Positions 1-9,063 of a stretch of DNA of 64,000 bases are shown here, one piece after another. Positions within the stretch are counted from its first letter, which is position 1, and each line of letters opens with the position of its first letter. The stretch covers positions 1-64,000 of the forward strand of contig NZ_VDET01000014.1 in the NCBI RefSeq assembly GCF_006381105.1, in the 5' to 3' direction. The DNA is from Flavicella sediminum. GTDB taxonomy: Bacteria > Bacteroidota > Bacteroidia > Flavobacteriales > Flavobacteriaceae. The notes under the pieces are model-generated. The model saw only the letters and a program-made list of their open reading frames with translations, was not told the origin of the DNA and did no database searches. The position numbers and the translations under genes are program-made.

Positions 1-80
1 GAGCTGAGGGGACGAAATCTGTGCATAATAAGCTATATAAAGATACAACGGAAAGCCCGACCCAGTGAGGAACGCCCAAA
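1..80. other. Unassigned GC-richer segment at window edge
   Basis: The first 80 bases hold about 47 % G+C by my count, clearly more than the very AT-rich 110 bases that follow before porQ. Short open frames cross it on both strands, but none has a recognisable sequence and it is cut by the window edge. It could be the end of a structured RNA or of a gene lying outside the window. I could not match it to RNase P RNA, tmRNA, SRP RNA or a tRNA. Confidence 0.3.
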
Positions 81-190
81 AAAATAGAATATCTTAAAAA
101 TTGGAAATATCTAGAAAAATATTCAAGGGGTTTTATAAAATATTATAGTATTTTTACGTTCTTAATGCTATCAAACAAACCAGTGCTTTA

Positions 191-1207
191 ATGAAGAACT
201 TCTTTCTTATTCCCTTATTATTTTCGGTCTTAATTGCTAGATCGCAAACAGGAGGAGAGGCTGTTTATAGTTTTTTGAATTTACCAACTTCTGCAAGACA
301 AATTGCATTGGGTGGATCGGCATTAACTATTAGTGGAGATATCAATCAGCCTATGTGGAATCCTGCAACGATTGATTCTGATTTGAATAATTTGGCGGCT
401 TTGAATTATACAAATTTTTTAGCAGGAATTAAATTAGGGTCGTTTATGTACGCGACTAGATTCCATAAAAAATTAGGTGTTTTTCATTCTTCAGTTAAGT
501 ATTTAGATTATGGAACTTTGACAAGGGCTGACGAGTCTGGTAATATTACGGGTTCATTTAAAGCTTATGACCTGGCCGTTTCATTAGGGTATGCACATCA
601 TATAAAATCGTTGAATTTAGATGTTGGTGCCAATGTGAAAATTATAAATAGTTTGATAGATACTTTTTCGTCGGTGGGTATGGCTATGGATTTGGCTTTT
701 ATGTATAAAGATATTTATAGTCCGTTTAAAATTTCATTGGTATTTAGAAATATTGGTACGCAATTAAAAACATTTAACGGTACCAATGAGAAAATTCCAT
801 TGCAAATTTCGTTAGGTGCTTCTTCTCAATTAGAACATGTTCCTATTAAGTGGTTTGTCTCAATTGATAATTTGCAACAGTGGGATATTTCTACAGCGAA
901 TCCTTCAAATGCTACTTATGATATTGAGAGTGATAGTTTTGAGGAAGAAGAAATTTCATTTGGAAACAATGCTATGCGTCATTTTGTATTTGGTGTTGAA
1001 TTATTTCCGGATAGTAAATTGACTTTTCGTTTAGGGTACAATCATAGAAAAGCAAAGGAATTAAGTATCATAGACAAAAGAACTTCCAGTGGATTGTCAT
1101 ACGGTTTTGGATTGAAAATTCCGCATGGACAGCTTAATTATGCTTTGAGTAAATTTCATCCAAGTGCTAATTCCAATACATTTAGTCTGATTTTAGATTT
1201 GAATTAA
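191..1207 (+). CDS. porQ: Type IX secretion system protein PorQ
   Basis: A 338-aa predicted outer-membrane beta-barrel of the PorQ/PorV type. PorQ is a component of the Bacteroidetes type IX secretion system that exports proteins carrying C-terminal sorting domains. Residues 1-18 form a signal peptide ending before QTGG. The mature N-terminus (GGEAVYSFLNLPTSARQIALGG, with WNPA near residue 56) is the characteristic conserved start of this family. Alternating polar and hydrophobic strands and a terminal strand ending in LDLN fit a barrel. cmk begins one base after the stop, so the two are probably co-transcribed, an order I recall from other flavobacteria. Several T9SS substrates lie in this window. 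The family call is strong; the exact role is inferred from the family. Confidence 0.88.
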   Translation: MKNFFLIPLLFSVLIARSQTGGEAVYSFLNLPTSARQIALGGSALTISGDINQPMWNPATIDSDLNNLAALNYTNFLAGIKLGSFMYATRFHKKLGVFHSSVKYLDYGTLTRADESGNITGSFKAYDLAVSLGYAHHIKSLNLDVGANVKIINSLIDTFSSVGMAMDLAFMYKDIYSPFKISLVFRNIGTQLKTFNGTNEKIPLQISLGASSQLEHVPIKWFVSIDNLQQWDISTANPSNATYDIESDSFEEEEISFGNNAMRHFVFGVELFPDSKLTFRLGYNHRKAKELSIIDKRTSSGLSYGFGLKIPHGQLNYALSKFHPSANSNTFSLILDLN

Positions 1208-1208
1208 A

Positions 1209-1898
1209 ATGAAGAAAATAACAATTGCCATAGATGGATATTCCTCTACAGGAAAAAGTACCATAGCCAAAGAATTGGCGAATAAATTAGGTTATGTATA
1301 TGTTGATACAGGGGCTATGTACCGTATGGTTTCTCTGTTTGCTATGCAGAATGGATTTATTACATCTGATCAATTTGATGAAAAACAATTGATTTCACAC
1401 TTGGAAACTATTGATTTAGGTTTTGTATTTAATGCTGAAGTTGGTTTTGCGGAAGCTTATTTGAACGAGGAAAATGTGGAACGAGAGATAAGAACTTTAG
1501 ATGTTTCTAATTACGTTAGTAAAGTAGCTGCCGTTTCTGAGGTTCGACAAAAACTGGTTAAAATTCAAAAAAAAATTGGCCAAGATAAAGGAGTTGTGAT
1601 GGATGGTCGAGATATTGGAACTGTTGTTTTTCCTGACGCTGAACTAAAATTATTTATGACTGCATCTGCTAATACACGTGCGCAAAGAAGGTTTGATGAA
1701 TTGATAGCGAAAGGAGAGCAGGTTAGTTTTGAAGCTATTTTGGAAAATGTAGTCAATCGAGATCATGAAGATACTACAAGAGAAGATTCTCCTTTGGTAA
1801 AGGCAGAAGATGCCATTGAAGTAGACAATTCAAATTTAACCAAAGAAGAACAATTTCAATTGATTTATGACTTGGCTATAAAAGCTATTGAATTATAA
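1209..1898 (+). CDS. cmk: (d)CMP kinase
   Basis: Cytidylate kinase, 229 aa. It phosphorylates CMP and dCMP with ATP in cytosolic pyrimidine nucleotide salvage and recycling. The P-loop GYSSTGKS lies at residues 10-17. The nucleotide-monophosphate site DTGAMYR follows, and VMDGRDIGTVVFPDAE is the typical cmk signature. Length is normal for the family. It starts one base after porQ, suggesting one transcript. Its last six bases overlap the end of the convergent YbaB/EbfC gene, so there is no room for a terminator between them. Confidence 0.96.
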   Translation: MKKITIAIDGYSSTGKSTIAKELANKLGYVYVDTGAMYRMVSLFAMQNGFITSDQFDEKQLISHLETIDLGFVFNAEVGFAEAYLNEENVEREIRTLDVSNYVSKVAAVSEVRQKLVKIQKKIGQDKGVVMDGRDIGTVVFPDAELKLFMTASANTRAQRRFDELIAKGEQVSFEAILENVVNRDHEDTTREDSPLVKAEDAIEVDNSNLTKEEQFQLIYDLAIKAIEL

Positions 1899-2210
1899 AT
1901 TCAAGCCAGGTATATTTGGCATTCCATCTTTTGCGGCAGCAGCCATTTCTCGATCATTTAAAGCCGATGCTTTTGCGATAGCATTGTTAAGTGCAATAAT
2001 TAAATGATCTTCTAATTCTTCTTTATCGGATAGTATAGAATTATCAATAGCAATATTTTTAATTTCTCTATTTGCTGTAACGGTTGCTACTACAAGTCCG
2101 TCACCAGATTCGCCATCAACAAAAACAGTGTTAAGTCGTTGTTTTGTTTCTTCAATTTTTTTTTGAGCTTCTTGTAATTTGCCCATCATATCTGACATGT
2201 TTCCAAACAT
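1893..2210 (-). CDS. YbaB/EbfC family nucleoid-associated protein
   Basis: A 105-aa homologue of YbaB/EbfC, small dimeric proteins that bind DNA and are associated with the nucleoid. The N-terminal helix (FGNMSDMMGKLQEAQKKIEE) and the later 'VDGESGDGLVVATVTAN' strand pair are typical, as is the acidic-basic C-terminal helix. An upstream in-frame ATG at 2255 would add 15 residues unlike the family, so I place the start at the ATG ending at 2210. The gene is convergent with cmk (6-base overlap of the 3' ends) and divergent from the S9 peptidase, sharing a 61-base spacer. Confidence 0.9.
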   Translation of the reverse strand: MFGNMSDMMGKLQEAQKKIEETKQRLNTVFVDGESGDGLVVATVTANREIKNIAIDNSILSDKEELEDHLIIALNNAIAKASALNDREMAAAAKDGMPNIPGLNL

Positions 2211-2271
2211 AATATTATCGTTTTTGTTTACAAATTTAGTAAATTGTAGGTTCACTTAAACGATTTTATAA

Positions 2272-4437
2272 ATGTTTAAAAAAAATCTAGAATTCGCGAT
2301 TATTACTCTTATTTTTGTAGCTTCTTGTAAACCAAATAAAATGATTGACACTAAGATTTCTGCACCGATTGCAGATAAAATTCCAACTACTTTTGAAATT
2401 CATAATGATGTGCGTATTGATGATTATCATTGGATGCGATTGACGGATGAGCAGAAAAATGCAGAGCATCCAGATGAGCAGACTTCTAAAGTATTGAATT
2501 ATTTGAAGGAAGAAAATAGTTATTTAGAGGCTTATTTAAAACATACTGAAGATTTTCAAAAAGATGTTTTTGAGGAGATGAAAGGACGAATTAAAGAAGA
2601 TGATTCTTCTGTTCCTTATAAAAAGAATGGCTATTATTATATAACTAAATATGAAATTGGAAGTCAGTACCCTATTTACACTCGAAAAAAAGGGGATTTA
2701 GAGGCGGATGAAGAAATTTTATTTGATGTGAATGAAATGGCAGAAGGTCATGATTATTATTCTTTAGGTGGTCTTTCAGTGAGTAAGGATAATTCGAAAG
2801 CAATTTTTGGAGTAGATACGGTTAGTAGAAGACAGTATACCTTGTATGTAAAGGATTTGGAGAAGAATACAATTTATGAAGAAGCTATTGAAAATACTAC
2901 CGGTGGCGGTGTTTGGGCAAATGATAATAAAACGTTTTTTTATACGAAAAAAGATCCTGTTACATTAAGAAGTAATAAAATTTACAAGCATGTTTTAGGA
3001 ACTTCAGTAACAGAAGACGTGGTTGTTTTTGAAGAAAAAGATGAAACTTTTAGTGTTTATGTGAGTAAATCTAAATCTAGTAAGTATTTAGTGATTGGTT
3101 CATATAGTACACTTTCAACTGAATATAGAATTTTAGAAGCTGATAGTCCGAATGGTGATTTTCGTGTATTTCAAGTACGCGAGCGTGATTTGGAATATAG
3201 CATTGCCCATTTTGAAGACCACTTTTATATTTTGACCAATAAGGATGGCGCGACCAATTTTAAATTGATGAAAACTTCGATTGAAAAAACGGCTAAAGAA
3301 AATTGGGAGGAAGTTATTGCTCATAGAGAGGATGTTTTATTAGAAGATTTATCAATTTTTAAAAATTATTTAGTTTTAGAAGAGCGAACAAATGGTTTGA
3401 ATTTAATTCGAATCAAACGTTGGGATGGTACTAAAGACTATTATTTGCCTTTTCAAGAAGAAACGTATTCGGCGGGTGTATTTGCAAACCCTGAATTTGA
3501 TACTGAAATTATTAGGTATGGCTATAATTCTATGACCACGCCTAGTTCGGTGATCGATTTTAATATGAACGATCAGTCGAAAGAAATTCAAAAAGAACAA
3601 GAAGTTTTAGGAGGGAAATTTGATAAACAAAATTACAAATCGGAAAGAATTTGGGTGAATGCAAGAGATGGTCAAAAAGTAGCTGTTTCATTGGTGTATA
3701 GAAAGGATACTCAATTAAATGAGGAAACGCCACTTTTATTGTATGCATACGGGTCTTACGGCCATACTATTGACGCCAGTTTTAGTACGACTAGATTGAC
3801 TTTATTAGATAGAGGATTTGTGTATGCAATTGCACATATTAGAGGAAGTGAATATTTAGGAAGACCTTGGTATGAAGATGGAAAACTATTGAAAAAGAAA
3901 AATACATTTACTGATTTTATTGATTGTAGTAAGCAATTAATAGCGATGAATTATACTTCTGAAAAACATTTGTATGCCATGGGCGGATCTGCAGGTGGAC
4001 TGTTGATGGGAGCTATTATAAATATGAATCCAGAATTGTACAATGGGGTTGTGGCTGCAGTGCCATTTGTAGATGTAGTTTCTACCATGTTGGACGAAAC
4101 AATTCCGTTAACCACAGGTGAGTTTGATGAATGGGGAAATCCAAAAGACAAAGAATACTACCAGTATATAAAAGAATATTCGCCTTATGATAATGTAAAA
4201 GCACAGGCATATCCCAATTTATTAATTACTACAGGCTTGCATGATTCGCAAGTGCAATATTGGGAACCTGCAAAATGGATTGCAAAATTAAGAGTTCACC
4301 ATACAGGATCGCAAAAATTATTGATGCACACTGATATGGAAACAGGACATGGAGGTGCTTCTGGTAGGTTTGATGCCTTGAAGGAAACGGCAAGAGATTA
4401 TGTTTTTCTTTTAGATTTAGAAAGAATTACGAAATAA
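2272..4437 (+). CDS. S9A family oligopeptidase (oligopeptidase B-like), lipoprotein
   Basis: A 721-aa serine oligopeptidase of the prolyl oligopeptidase family S9, most like oligopeptidase B (PtrB), which cleaves short peptides after basic residues. Residues 1-19 form a lipoprotein signal with the lipobox VASC, so the enzyme should be anchored in the cell envelope. A beta-propeller domain fills roughly residues 90-430. The alpha/beta hydrolase domain follows, with catalytic Ser573 in GGSAGG, Asp658 in LHDSQV and His693 in ETGHGG. All three residues are present and in order. A strong terminator follows directly. Substrate preference is inferred from the family. Confidence 0.9.
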   Translation: MFKKNLEFAIITLIFVASCKPNKMIDTKISAPIADKIPTTFEIHNDVRIDDYHWMRLTDEQKNAEHPDEQTSKVLNYLKEENSYLEAYLKHTEDFQKDVFEEMKGRIKEDDSSVPYKKNGYYYITKYEIGSQYPIYTRKKGDLEADEEILFDVNEMAEGHDYYSLGGLSVSKDNSKAIFGVDTVSRRQYTLYVKDLEKNTIYEEAIENTTGGGVWANDNKTFFYTKKDPVTLRSNKIYKHVLGTSVTEDVVVFEEKDETFSVYVSKSKSSKYLVIGSYSTLSTEYRILEADSPNGDFRVFQVRERDLEYSIAHFEDHFYILTNKDGATNFKLMKTSIEKTAKENWEEVIAHREDVLLEDLSIFKNYLVLEERTNGLNLIRIKRWDGTKDYYLPFQEETYSAGVFANPEFDTEIIRYGYNSMTTPSSVIDFNMNDQSKEIQKEQEVLGGKFDKQNYKSERIWVNARDGQKVAVSLVYRKDTQLNEETPLLLYAYGSYGHTIDASFSTTRLTLLDRGFVYAIAHIRGSEYLGRPWYEDGKLLKKKNTFTDFIDCSKQLIAMNYTSEKHLYAMGGSAGGLLMGAIINMNPELYNGVVAAVPFVDVVSTMLDETIPLTTGEFDEWGNPKDKEYYQYIKEYSPYDNVKAQAYPNLLITTGLHDSQVQYWEPAKWIAKLRVHHTGSQKLLMHTDMETGHGGASGRFDALKETARDYVFLLDLERITK

Positions 4438-4458
4438 TAAATACATGACAATTGGAAA

Positions 4459-4496
4459 CAAAAGCGAGACTTATAAAAGTCTCGCTTTTGTTTTTT
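4459..4496 (+). terminator. Intrinsic terminator after the S9 peptidase
   Basis: A perfect 14-bp inverted repeat (4459-4472 with 4477-4490) with a 4-base loop is followed by six T residues. It lies 21 bases after the peptidase stop codon and before the sigma-factor operon. Confidence 0.9.
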
Positions 4497-4585
4497 AAAT
4501 TCGTTTTATAAAAAAATATACTTTTTTGCAACGTTCCATAATTTAGGTCGTCTTTAAAGTGAATAGCAATAATAAATAGGGCGTA

Positions 4586-5128
4586 TTGACACAAACAGAA
4601 CTCATAATAAACTGCAAAAACAACGATCGTAAGTCGCAGTTAAAACTGTACAATACTTATTGTGAAGGTATGTTTTTGGTGGCAAAGCGATATTTAAAGG
4701 ATATGGATGAAGCCGAAGAGGCGATGCAAGATGGATTTGTAAAAGCTTTTAAAAATTTGCATCAATTTAAAGCAGAAGTTTCCTTTGGAGCTTGGTTAAA
4801 AAGAATTGTGATCAATCAATGTTTTGATGTTTTGAAAAAAAGAGAATTACAAACAGAAAGTATGGATGATGCTTTATTAGAAAATGTAATTGAAGAATCA
4901 TGGGAAGTTTCAGATGCAGTTTCAGTAGAAGAAATTAAAGTTGCTATTGAAAATTTACCTTTAAAATATAGCAGCGTATTGCAACTTTATTTAATGGATG
5001 GTTTTGATCATACAGAGATTTCAAATATTATGGAAGTGGCCGAAAGTACTTCAAGATCGTTATTGCATAGAGGAAAAAAAATGATAAAAGAACAATTAAA
5101 ACATTTGAATTATGGGACAAGACCTTAG
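4586..5128 (+). CDS. ECF-type RNA polymerase sigma factor
   Basis: A 180-aa sigma-70 family factor of the extracytoplasmic-function type. Region 2 covers about residues 15-85 (AEEAMQDGFVKAFKNL is the core-binding and -10 part). Region 4 covers about 115-170, with the helix-turn-helix around 'HTEISNIMEVAESTSRSLLHRG'. The start must be TTG at 4586 because an in-frame TAG lies three codons upstream and the next ATG would cut off region 2.1. It overlaps the next gene by 17 bases, and that gene overlaps the third by 14, so the three form one operon. The second product is a likely membrane partner controlling this factor. Confidence 0.92.
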   Translation: MTQTELIINCKNNDRKSQLKLYNTYCEGMFLVAKRYLKDMDEAEEAMQDGFVKAFKNLHQFKAEVSFGAWLKRIVINQCFDVLKKRELQTESMDDALLENVIEESWEVSDAVSVEEIKVAIENLPLKYSSVLQLYLMDGFDHTEISNIMEVAESTSRSLLHRGKKMIKEQLKHLNYGTRP

Positions 5129-5684
5129 AAAAATATGCAATATTAGGGAAGATGTTGAAGGTTCTTCATTAAGAGAGGGACATCAGTTTCGTTTTTTAGA
5201 CAAACTAAACCAAGAGTTTCCAACCCCAAAAAAAACAGGTAAACTTCATATGCTTTGGAAGGTTGCTGCTATGTTGACGATTGGTATTGGAATGGGCTAT
5301 TTAACGTTTAGTATTTTAAGTGATTCTGCAGCGAATATCGCAAAAGAAGCAAGTCATATTTCAGCTAAAAAGAAGGACTTTACGATTGGAAGTTTGTCGC
5401 CAGCTCTAAATAAAATTGAAACGTATTATATCGCAAATATCAATTTACAGCTTACAACTTTAAAGTTTTCAGAAGAAAACAAAGATTTATTGGATGGCTA
5501 TATGCTTCGTTTAGATGAATTGGCGATTGCTTATAAAACATTGACTTTGGAACTTAATAATGAAGGACCCAATGAGCATACAATTGCAGCCTTGATCGAA
5601 AATTTAAAATTGCGTTTGGAGTTGCTATTCGAACTAAAAAACAAGTTAAACGAATTAAAAAATAATACAAATGGAACGATATAA
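5112..5684 (+). CDS. Single-pass membrane protein, putative anti-sigma partner
   Basis: A 190-aa protein with no domain I can name. It has a basic cytoplasmic N-terminus of about 45 residues, one membrane span at about 46-68 (MLWKVAAMLTIGIGMGYLTF) and an outside part made almost entirely of charged helices (residues 80-190), probably a coiled coil. It overlaps the ECF sigma gene upstream and the DUF4097-like gene downstream. This topology and position match anti-sigma factors, but no zinc-binding HxxxCxxC motif is present. The anti-sigma role is an inference from context. Confidence 0.65.
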   Translation: MGQDLRKICNIREDVEGSSLREGHQFRFLDKLNQEFPTPKKTGKLHMLWKVAAMLTIGIGMGYLTFSILSDSAANIAKEASHISAKKKDFTIGSLSPALNKIETYYIANINLQLTTLKFSEENKDLLDGYMLRLDELAIAYKTLTLELNNEGPNEHTIAALIENLKLRLELLFELKNKLNELKNNTNGTI

Positions 5685-7239
5685 ATACCAAGTAGGTCTA
5701 TTTATGGTCTTTTTTTGCATGCATATGTTTGGGCAGGGTAAGTACGAAGAGTCTTTTTTAGTAAAAAGGGATGTGCATTTAAAAGTAGATGCGGCTTATA
5801 CCAATATAGTATTGGAAACATGGACTAAAAATAAAGTATCTGTAGAAGGAATTATTGAAGGTTCTGGTTTGTCAACTAATGAAATTGAGCGTTTGTATAA
5901 AGACTGGGATATTGAAGCAATAGGGAATTCAAGCGCTATAGAAATTGTTGCAAATTCAAATTCGAATGGGGCAGAAGTAGGAGAGAATCAAGAATTATCT
6001 TTTATTGAGCCTTTGGTAGAAAGCATTGTAGGTCCAATGATTAAAAACCTAGCCAATTCGCCTTTATCTGACGATTTCACGTCTAATATGAGTCATTTAA
6101 ATTTTGATTATGAAGCGTATAAAAAGGATCCAAAAGGCTATATGAAAGAATGGGAAATGGAAGTAGAAAAGGCCTATGAGAAAAAAGAAGGAAAGCATGT
6201 GATAAAACAAAAAGTAAAAGTGACAAATGAAAACGAGAAGGCCAAAAGGAGCTTGCTATTTGGTTTTCCAAACAGTCCCTTTCCTGTAGATTTGGACGAC
6301 CTTAATTTTGATGATAAAGAATACAAAGAGAATAAAAGTGCCTATGTATCAAAATTGAATAAGAAGCATAAAAGTAGAGTAACGACCAAAGAGGTAGATT
6401 TATGGTTAGAGGAAATTGCCTTATGGGAAAAGGATTTTGAAGAAAAAATGGAGCAGTGGGGAGAAAAATTGGAAGAATCTATGGAAGATTGGGGAGAGAA
6501 TTTTGAAAGAAAAATGGAAGAATGGGGAGCAAAGCTAGAACGCTGGGCAGATAATTTTGCTGAAGACTTCGAGGAAAATGAAAAAAATCAGAAAAAATAT
6601 GTTCATGTCGAAAAATTCGAAAATGCTTCCTTAAAAAAAACACCTAGAACCCTGTATATAAAAGTCCCTGAAAATGCAGTCCTAAATATTGCGTTGTTGT
6701 ATGGGAATTTGAAAGCAGAAAATTTAGAAAACAAAGCAAATATTTCCTTAAAATACGGCTCCTTAAAAGCAGGAAGTATAGCGAATAGCTCAACGAGAAT
6801 TACAGCAGCATATTCTTCAATAAATGTTAGAAATTGGGTAGCCGGAAGTTTGGAGTTGAAATATGCTAAAAACAATTATATTGACAATGCCAAAACCTTA
6901 AATTTGGTTTCAAGTGGTTCAGATGTTTCCATTCAAAAATTGTCTGGGGATGCTATTATTAATGGATCATTTGGTGATTTGTCTATAGAACAAATTGACA
7001 GTAATTTCGAGAATTTAGATATTGTATTGGAAAATACAGATGCTAGAGTGAAATTACCTAAGGGAAGTTATAATTTGTACTATAATGGAAATAAATCAAA
7101 ATTAAAATACCCAAAAATGGAGGATGTTTCTGAAATAAGTAATGGAAGCACAAAAATTATCAAAGGCTATAAAGGAACTAGTAGCAGTAAAAAGAATATT
7201 CATATTTCTGCTAAATACAGTGATGTGCTTTTAGAATAA
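5671..7239 (+). CDS. Secreted DUF4097-like protein with 11-residue Trp repeat helix
   Basis: A 522-aa exported protein of unknown function. Residues 1-22 look like a signal peptide. The N-terminal part (to about 120) and the C-terminal 200 residues form short repeating beta strands like the DUF4097 adhesin-like fold (VPENAVLNIALLYGNL, then 'KANISLKYGSLKAG'). Between them is a long charged helical region. Within it W252, W263, W274 and W285 are spaced exactly 11 residues apart, each with a hydrophobic residue at +4 and, except for the last, Met at +8. It is the last gene of the overlapping sigma-factor operon, so it may be a sensor or effector of that regulon. No enzyme motif is visible. Confidence 0.7.
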   Translation: MERYKYQVGLFMVFFCMHMFGQGKYEESFLVKRDVHLKVDAAYTNIVLETWTKNKVSVEGIIEGSGLSTNEIERLYKDWDIEAIGNSSAIEIVANSNSNGAEVGENQELSFIEPLVESIVGPMIKNLANSPLSDDFTSNMSHLNFDYEAYKKDPKGYMKEWEMEVEKAYEKKEGKHVIKQKVKVTNENEKAKRSLLFGFPNSPFPVDLDDLNFDDKEYKENKSAYVSKLNKKHKSRVTTKEVDLWLEEIALWEKDFEEKMEQWGEKLEESMEDWGENFERKMEEWGAKLERWADNFAEDFEENEKNQKKYVHVEKFENASLKKTPRTLYIKVPENAVLNIALLYGNLKAENLENKANISLKYGSLKAGSIANSSTRITAAYSSINVRNWVAGSLELKYAKNNYIDNAKTLNLVSSGSDVSIQKLSGDAIINGSFGDLSIEQIDSNFENLDIVLENTDARVKLPKGSYNLYYNGNKSKLKYPKMEDVSEISNGSTKIIKGYKGTSSSKKNIHISAKYSDVLLE

Positions 7240-7295
7240 AATTGTGTTTGCTATTGTCCAATTTGAATTAGTTAATTTTTGGTCTTAACAAACAA

Positions 7296-7325
7296 AAAAG
7301 GTGTCTGAGAAATCAGACACCTTTT
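7296..7325. terminator. Bidirectional terminator between the sigma operon and fumC
   Basis: A 13-bp inverted repeat (7296-7308 with 7313-7325) with loop GAAA sits between convergent genes. A-rich and T-rich flanks give a U-tract on both strands, so it can end both transcripts. Confidence 0.88.
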
Positions 7326-7345
7326 GTTTTATAAAAAAGAGACGT

Positions 7346-8743
7346 TTATTTTAAACTCCCAATCATTTCTTCAGGTTTTACCCATTCGTCATATTCAGCT
7401 TCTGTAACATAGCCCAAACGAACAGCTTCTACTTTTAAGGTAGTTCCGTTTGCATGTGCTGTATTGGCAATTTCAGCCGCTTTGTAATATCCAATTTTAG
7501 TATTTAATGCAGTTACTAGCATTAATGAATTGTTTAATAATTCTTTAATAACAGGATAGTTTGGTTCAATTCCAACCGCACAATTTACATCAAAAGAAAC
7601 ACAAGCATCACCAATTAAGCGTGCAGATTGTAATAGGTTTGCTGCCATTACAGGTTTGAATACATTCAATTCGTAATGCCCTTGCATTCCACCAACACCA
7701 ATAGCAACATCATTCCCCATTACTTGTGCGGCTACCATAGTAATAGCTTCACATTGCGTTGGGTTAACTTTACCAGGCATAATAGAAGATCCTGGCTCGT
7801 TTGCAGGAATAATCAATTCGCCAATACCTGAACGTGGCCCAGAAGCCATCATACGGATATCGTTTGCTATTTTATTTAAAGAGACCGCAACTTGTTTTAA
7901 AGCTCCGTGAGATTCTACAATGGCATCGTGTGCCGCCAAAGCTTCAAATTTATTTTCGGCAGTAATAAATGGCAATCCAGTAAATTCTGCTATTTTTTTA
8001 GCGACCAACACATCATATCCAGCAGGCGTATTTAATCCGGTACCAACAGCGGTACCACCAAGTGCCAATTCAGCCAAATGTGCCAAAGTGTTTTTAATCG
8101 CTTTTAATCCGTGGTTTAATTGAGAAACATAACCAGAAAATTCTTGTCCGATCGTAAGAGGAGTCGCATCCATTAAGTGTGTACGACCAATTTTTACAAC
8201 ATCTTTAAATTCTAACGCTTTCGCTTGTAAAGTATCACGTAATTGCTCAATACCAGGAATTGTTGTTTCAACAATCATTTTGTAACAAGCAATGTGCATT
8301 CCTGTAGGAAAGGTATCATTTGATGATTGAGATTTGTTTACATCATCATTGGGTTGAATAGCTTTTTCACCTTCACCGATAACTCGCCCTGCTAATTCTT
8401 GAGCACGATTGGCAATGACTTCATTACAATTCATATTACTTTGCGTACCAGAACCTGTTTGCCAAATAACCAAAGGAAATTGGTCATCGTGCTTTCCTGC
8501 TAATATTTCGTCACAAGCACCAGAGATTAAATCTCTTTTTTCTGCACTTAATACACCTAAATCACAATTGGCATGTGCAGCTGCTTTTTTTAAGTAAGCA
8601 AAACCGTAAACAATTTCCAAAGGCATTGATGCGCTTGGTCCAATTTTAAAGTTGTTTCTAGATCTTTCTGTTTGAGCACCCCAATATTTATTGGCAGGAA
8701 CTTTAACCTCTCCCATGGTGTCTTTTTCAATTCTGTAATCCAT
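7346..8743 (-). CDS. fumC: Class II fumarate hydratase
   Basis: Fumarase C, 465 aa, interconverts fumarate and malate in the citric acid cycle without an iron-sulfur cluster. The N-terminus ([20 protein letters not shown]) is typical. The superfamily signature [10 protein letters not shown] is at residues 318-327, on the flexible loop carrying the catalytic serine. The [10 protein letters not shown] and '[14 protein letters not shown]' substrate-binding segments are also intact. Length is normal. It is a single gene, convergent with the sigma operon, with a bidirectional terminator after it. Confidence 0.97.
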   Translation of the reverse strand: MDYRIEKDTMGEVKVPANKYWGAQTERSRNNFKIGPSASMPLEIVYGFAYLKKAAAHANCDLGVLSAEKRDLISGACDEILAGKHDDQFPLVIWQTGSGTQSNMNCNEVIANRAQELAGRVIGEGEKAIQPNDDVNKSQSSNDTFPTGMHIACYKMIVETTIPGIEQLRDTLQAKALEFKDVVKIGRTHLMDATPLTIGQEFSGYVSQLNHGLKAIKNTLAHLAELALGGTAVGTGLNTPAGYDVLVAKKIAEFTGLPFITAENKFEALAAHDAIVESHGALKQVAVSLNKIANDIRMMASGPRSGIGELIIPANEPGSSIMPGKVNPTQCEAITMVAAQVMGNDVAIGVGGMQGHYELNVFKPVMAANLLQSARLIGDACVSFDVNCAVGIEPNYPVIKELLNNSLMLVTALNTKIGYYKAAEIANTAHANGTTLKVEAVRLGYVTEAEYDEWVKPEEMIGSLK

Positions 8744-9063
8744 AATTTATGTAAAATTTGTTTTCTTATTTTAGTAAGTTTAGTCGTTAGAAAAGGTGAT
8801 TCTAATCTTAAAAACTTGTACAACAAATATAAGGAATCAGTCTGTTTTGTTAGATGTAATGAACGTTTTTTTTAAGACTTTAAGGTCTTTTTTATTAAAT
8901 GTAATTATTACAATAAAAATGATTTAATTTGCAAATAAAAATTGTAAACCACAGACAGTTAATTTCTTGTCGGTTAACCTTACATATGAAGCTAAAACAA
9001 TTATGTAGCTATTTTAGTTAACGATTTAGAAAGTATAATTTACTGGGTTTTTTAAAAAAAACT
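8744..9063. other. Divergent intergenic region, fumC / LRR-like gene
   Basis: This 320-base spacer must hold the promoters of fumC (minus) and of the LRR-like surface protein (plus). A TAnnTTTG-type -7 element for fumC is present at 8824-8831 on the minus strand, with no clear -33 TTG at the right distance. I see no convincing -7 element for the plus-strand gene, no tRNA and no credible small gene. Confidence 0.5.

Noticed and set aside
1893-2255. Longer start for the YbaB/EbfC gene at 2255
   Set aside because: The extra 15 residues do not resemble the family start, which fits the ATG at 2210.
8590-8875. Frames crossing the fumC start region on both strands
   Set aside because: They overlap the well-supported fumC start and show no protein family features.
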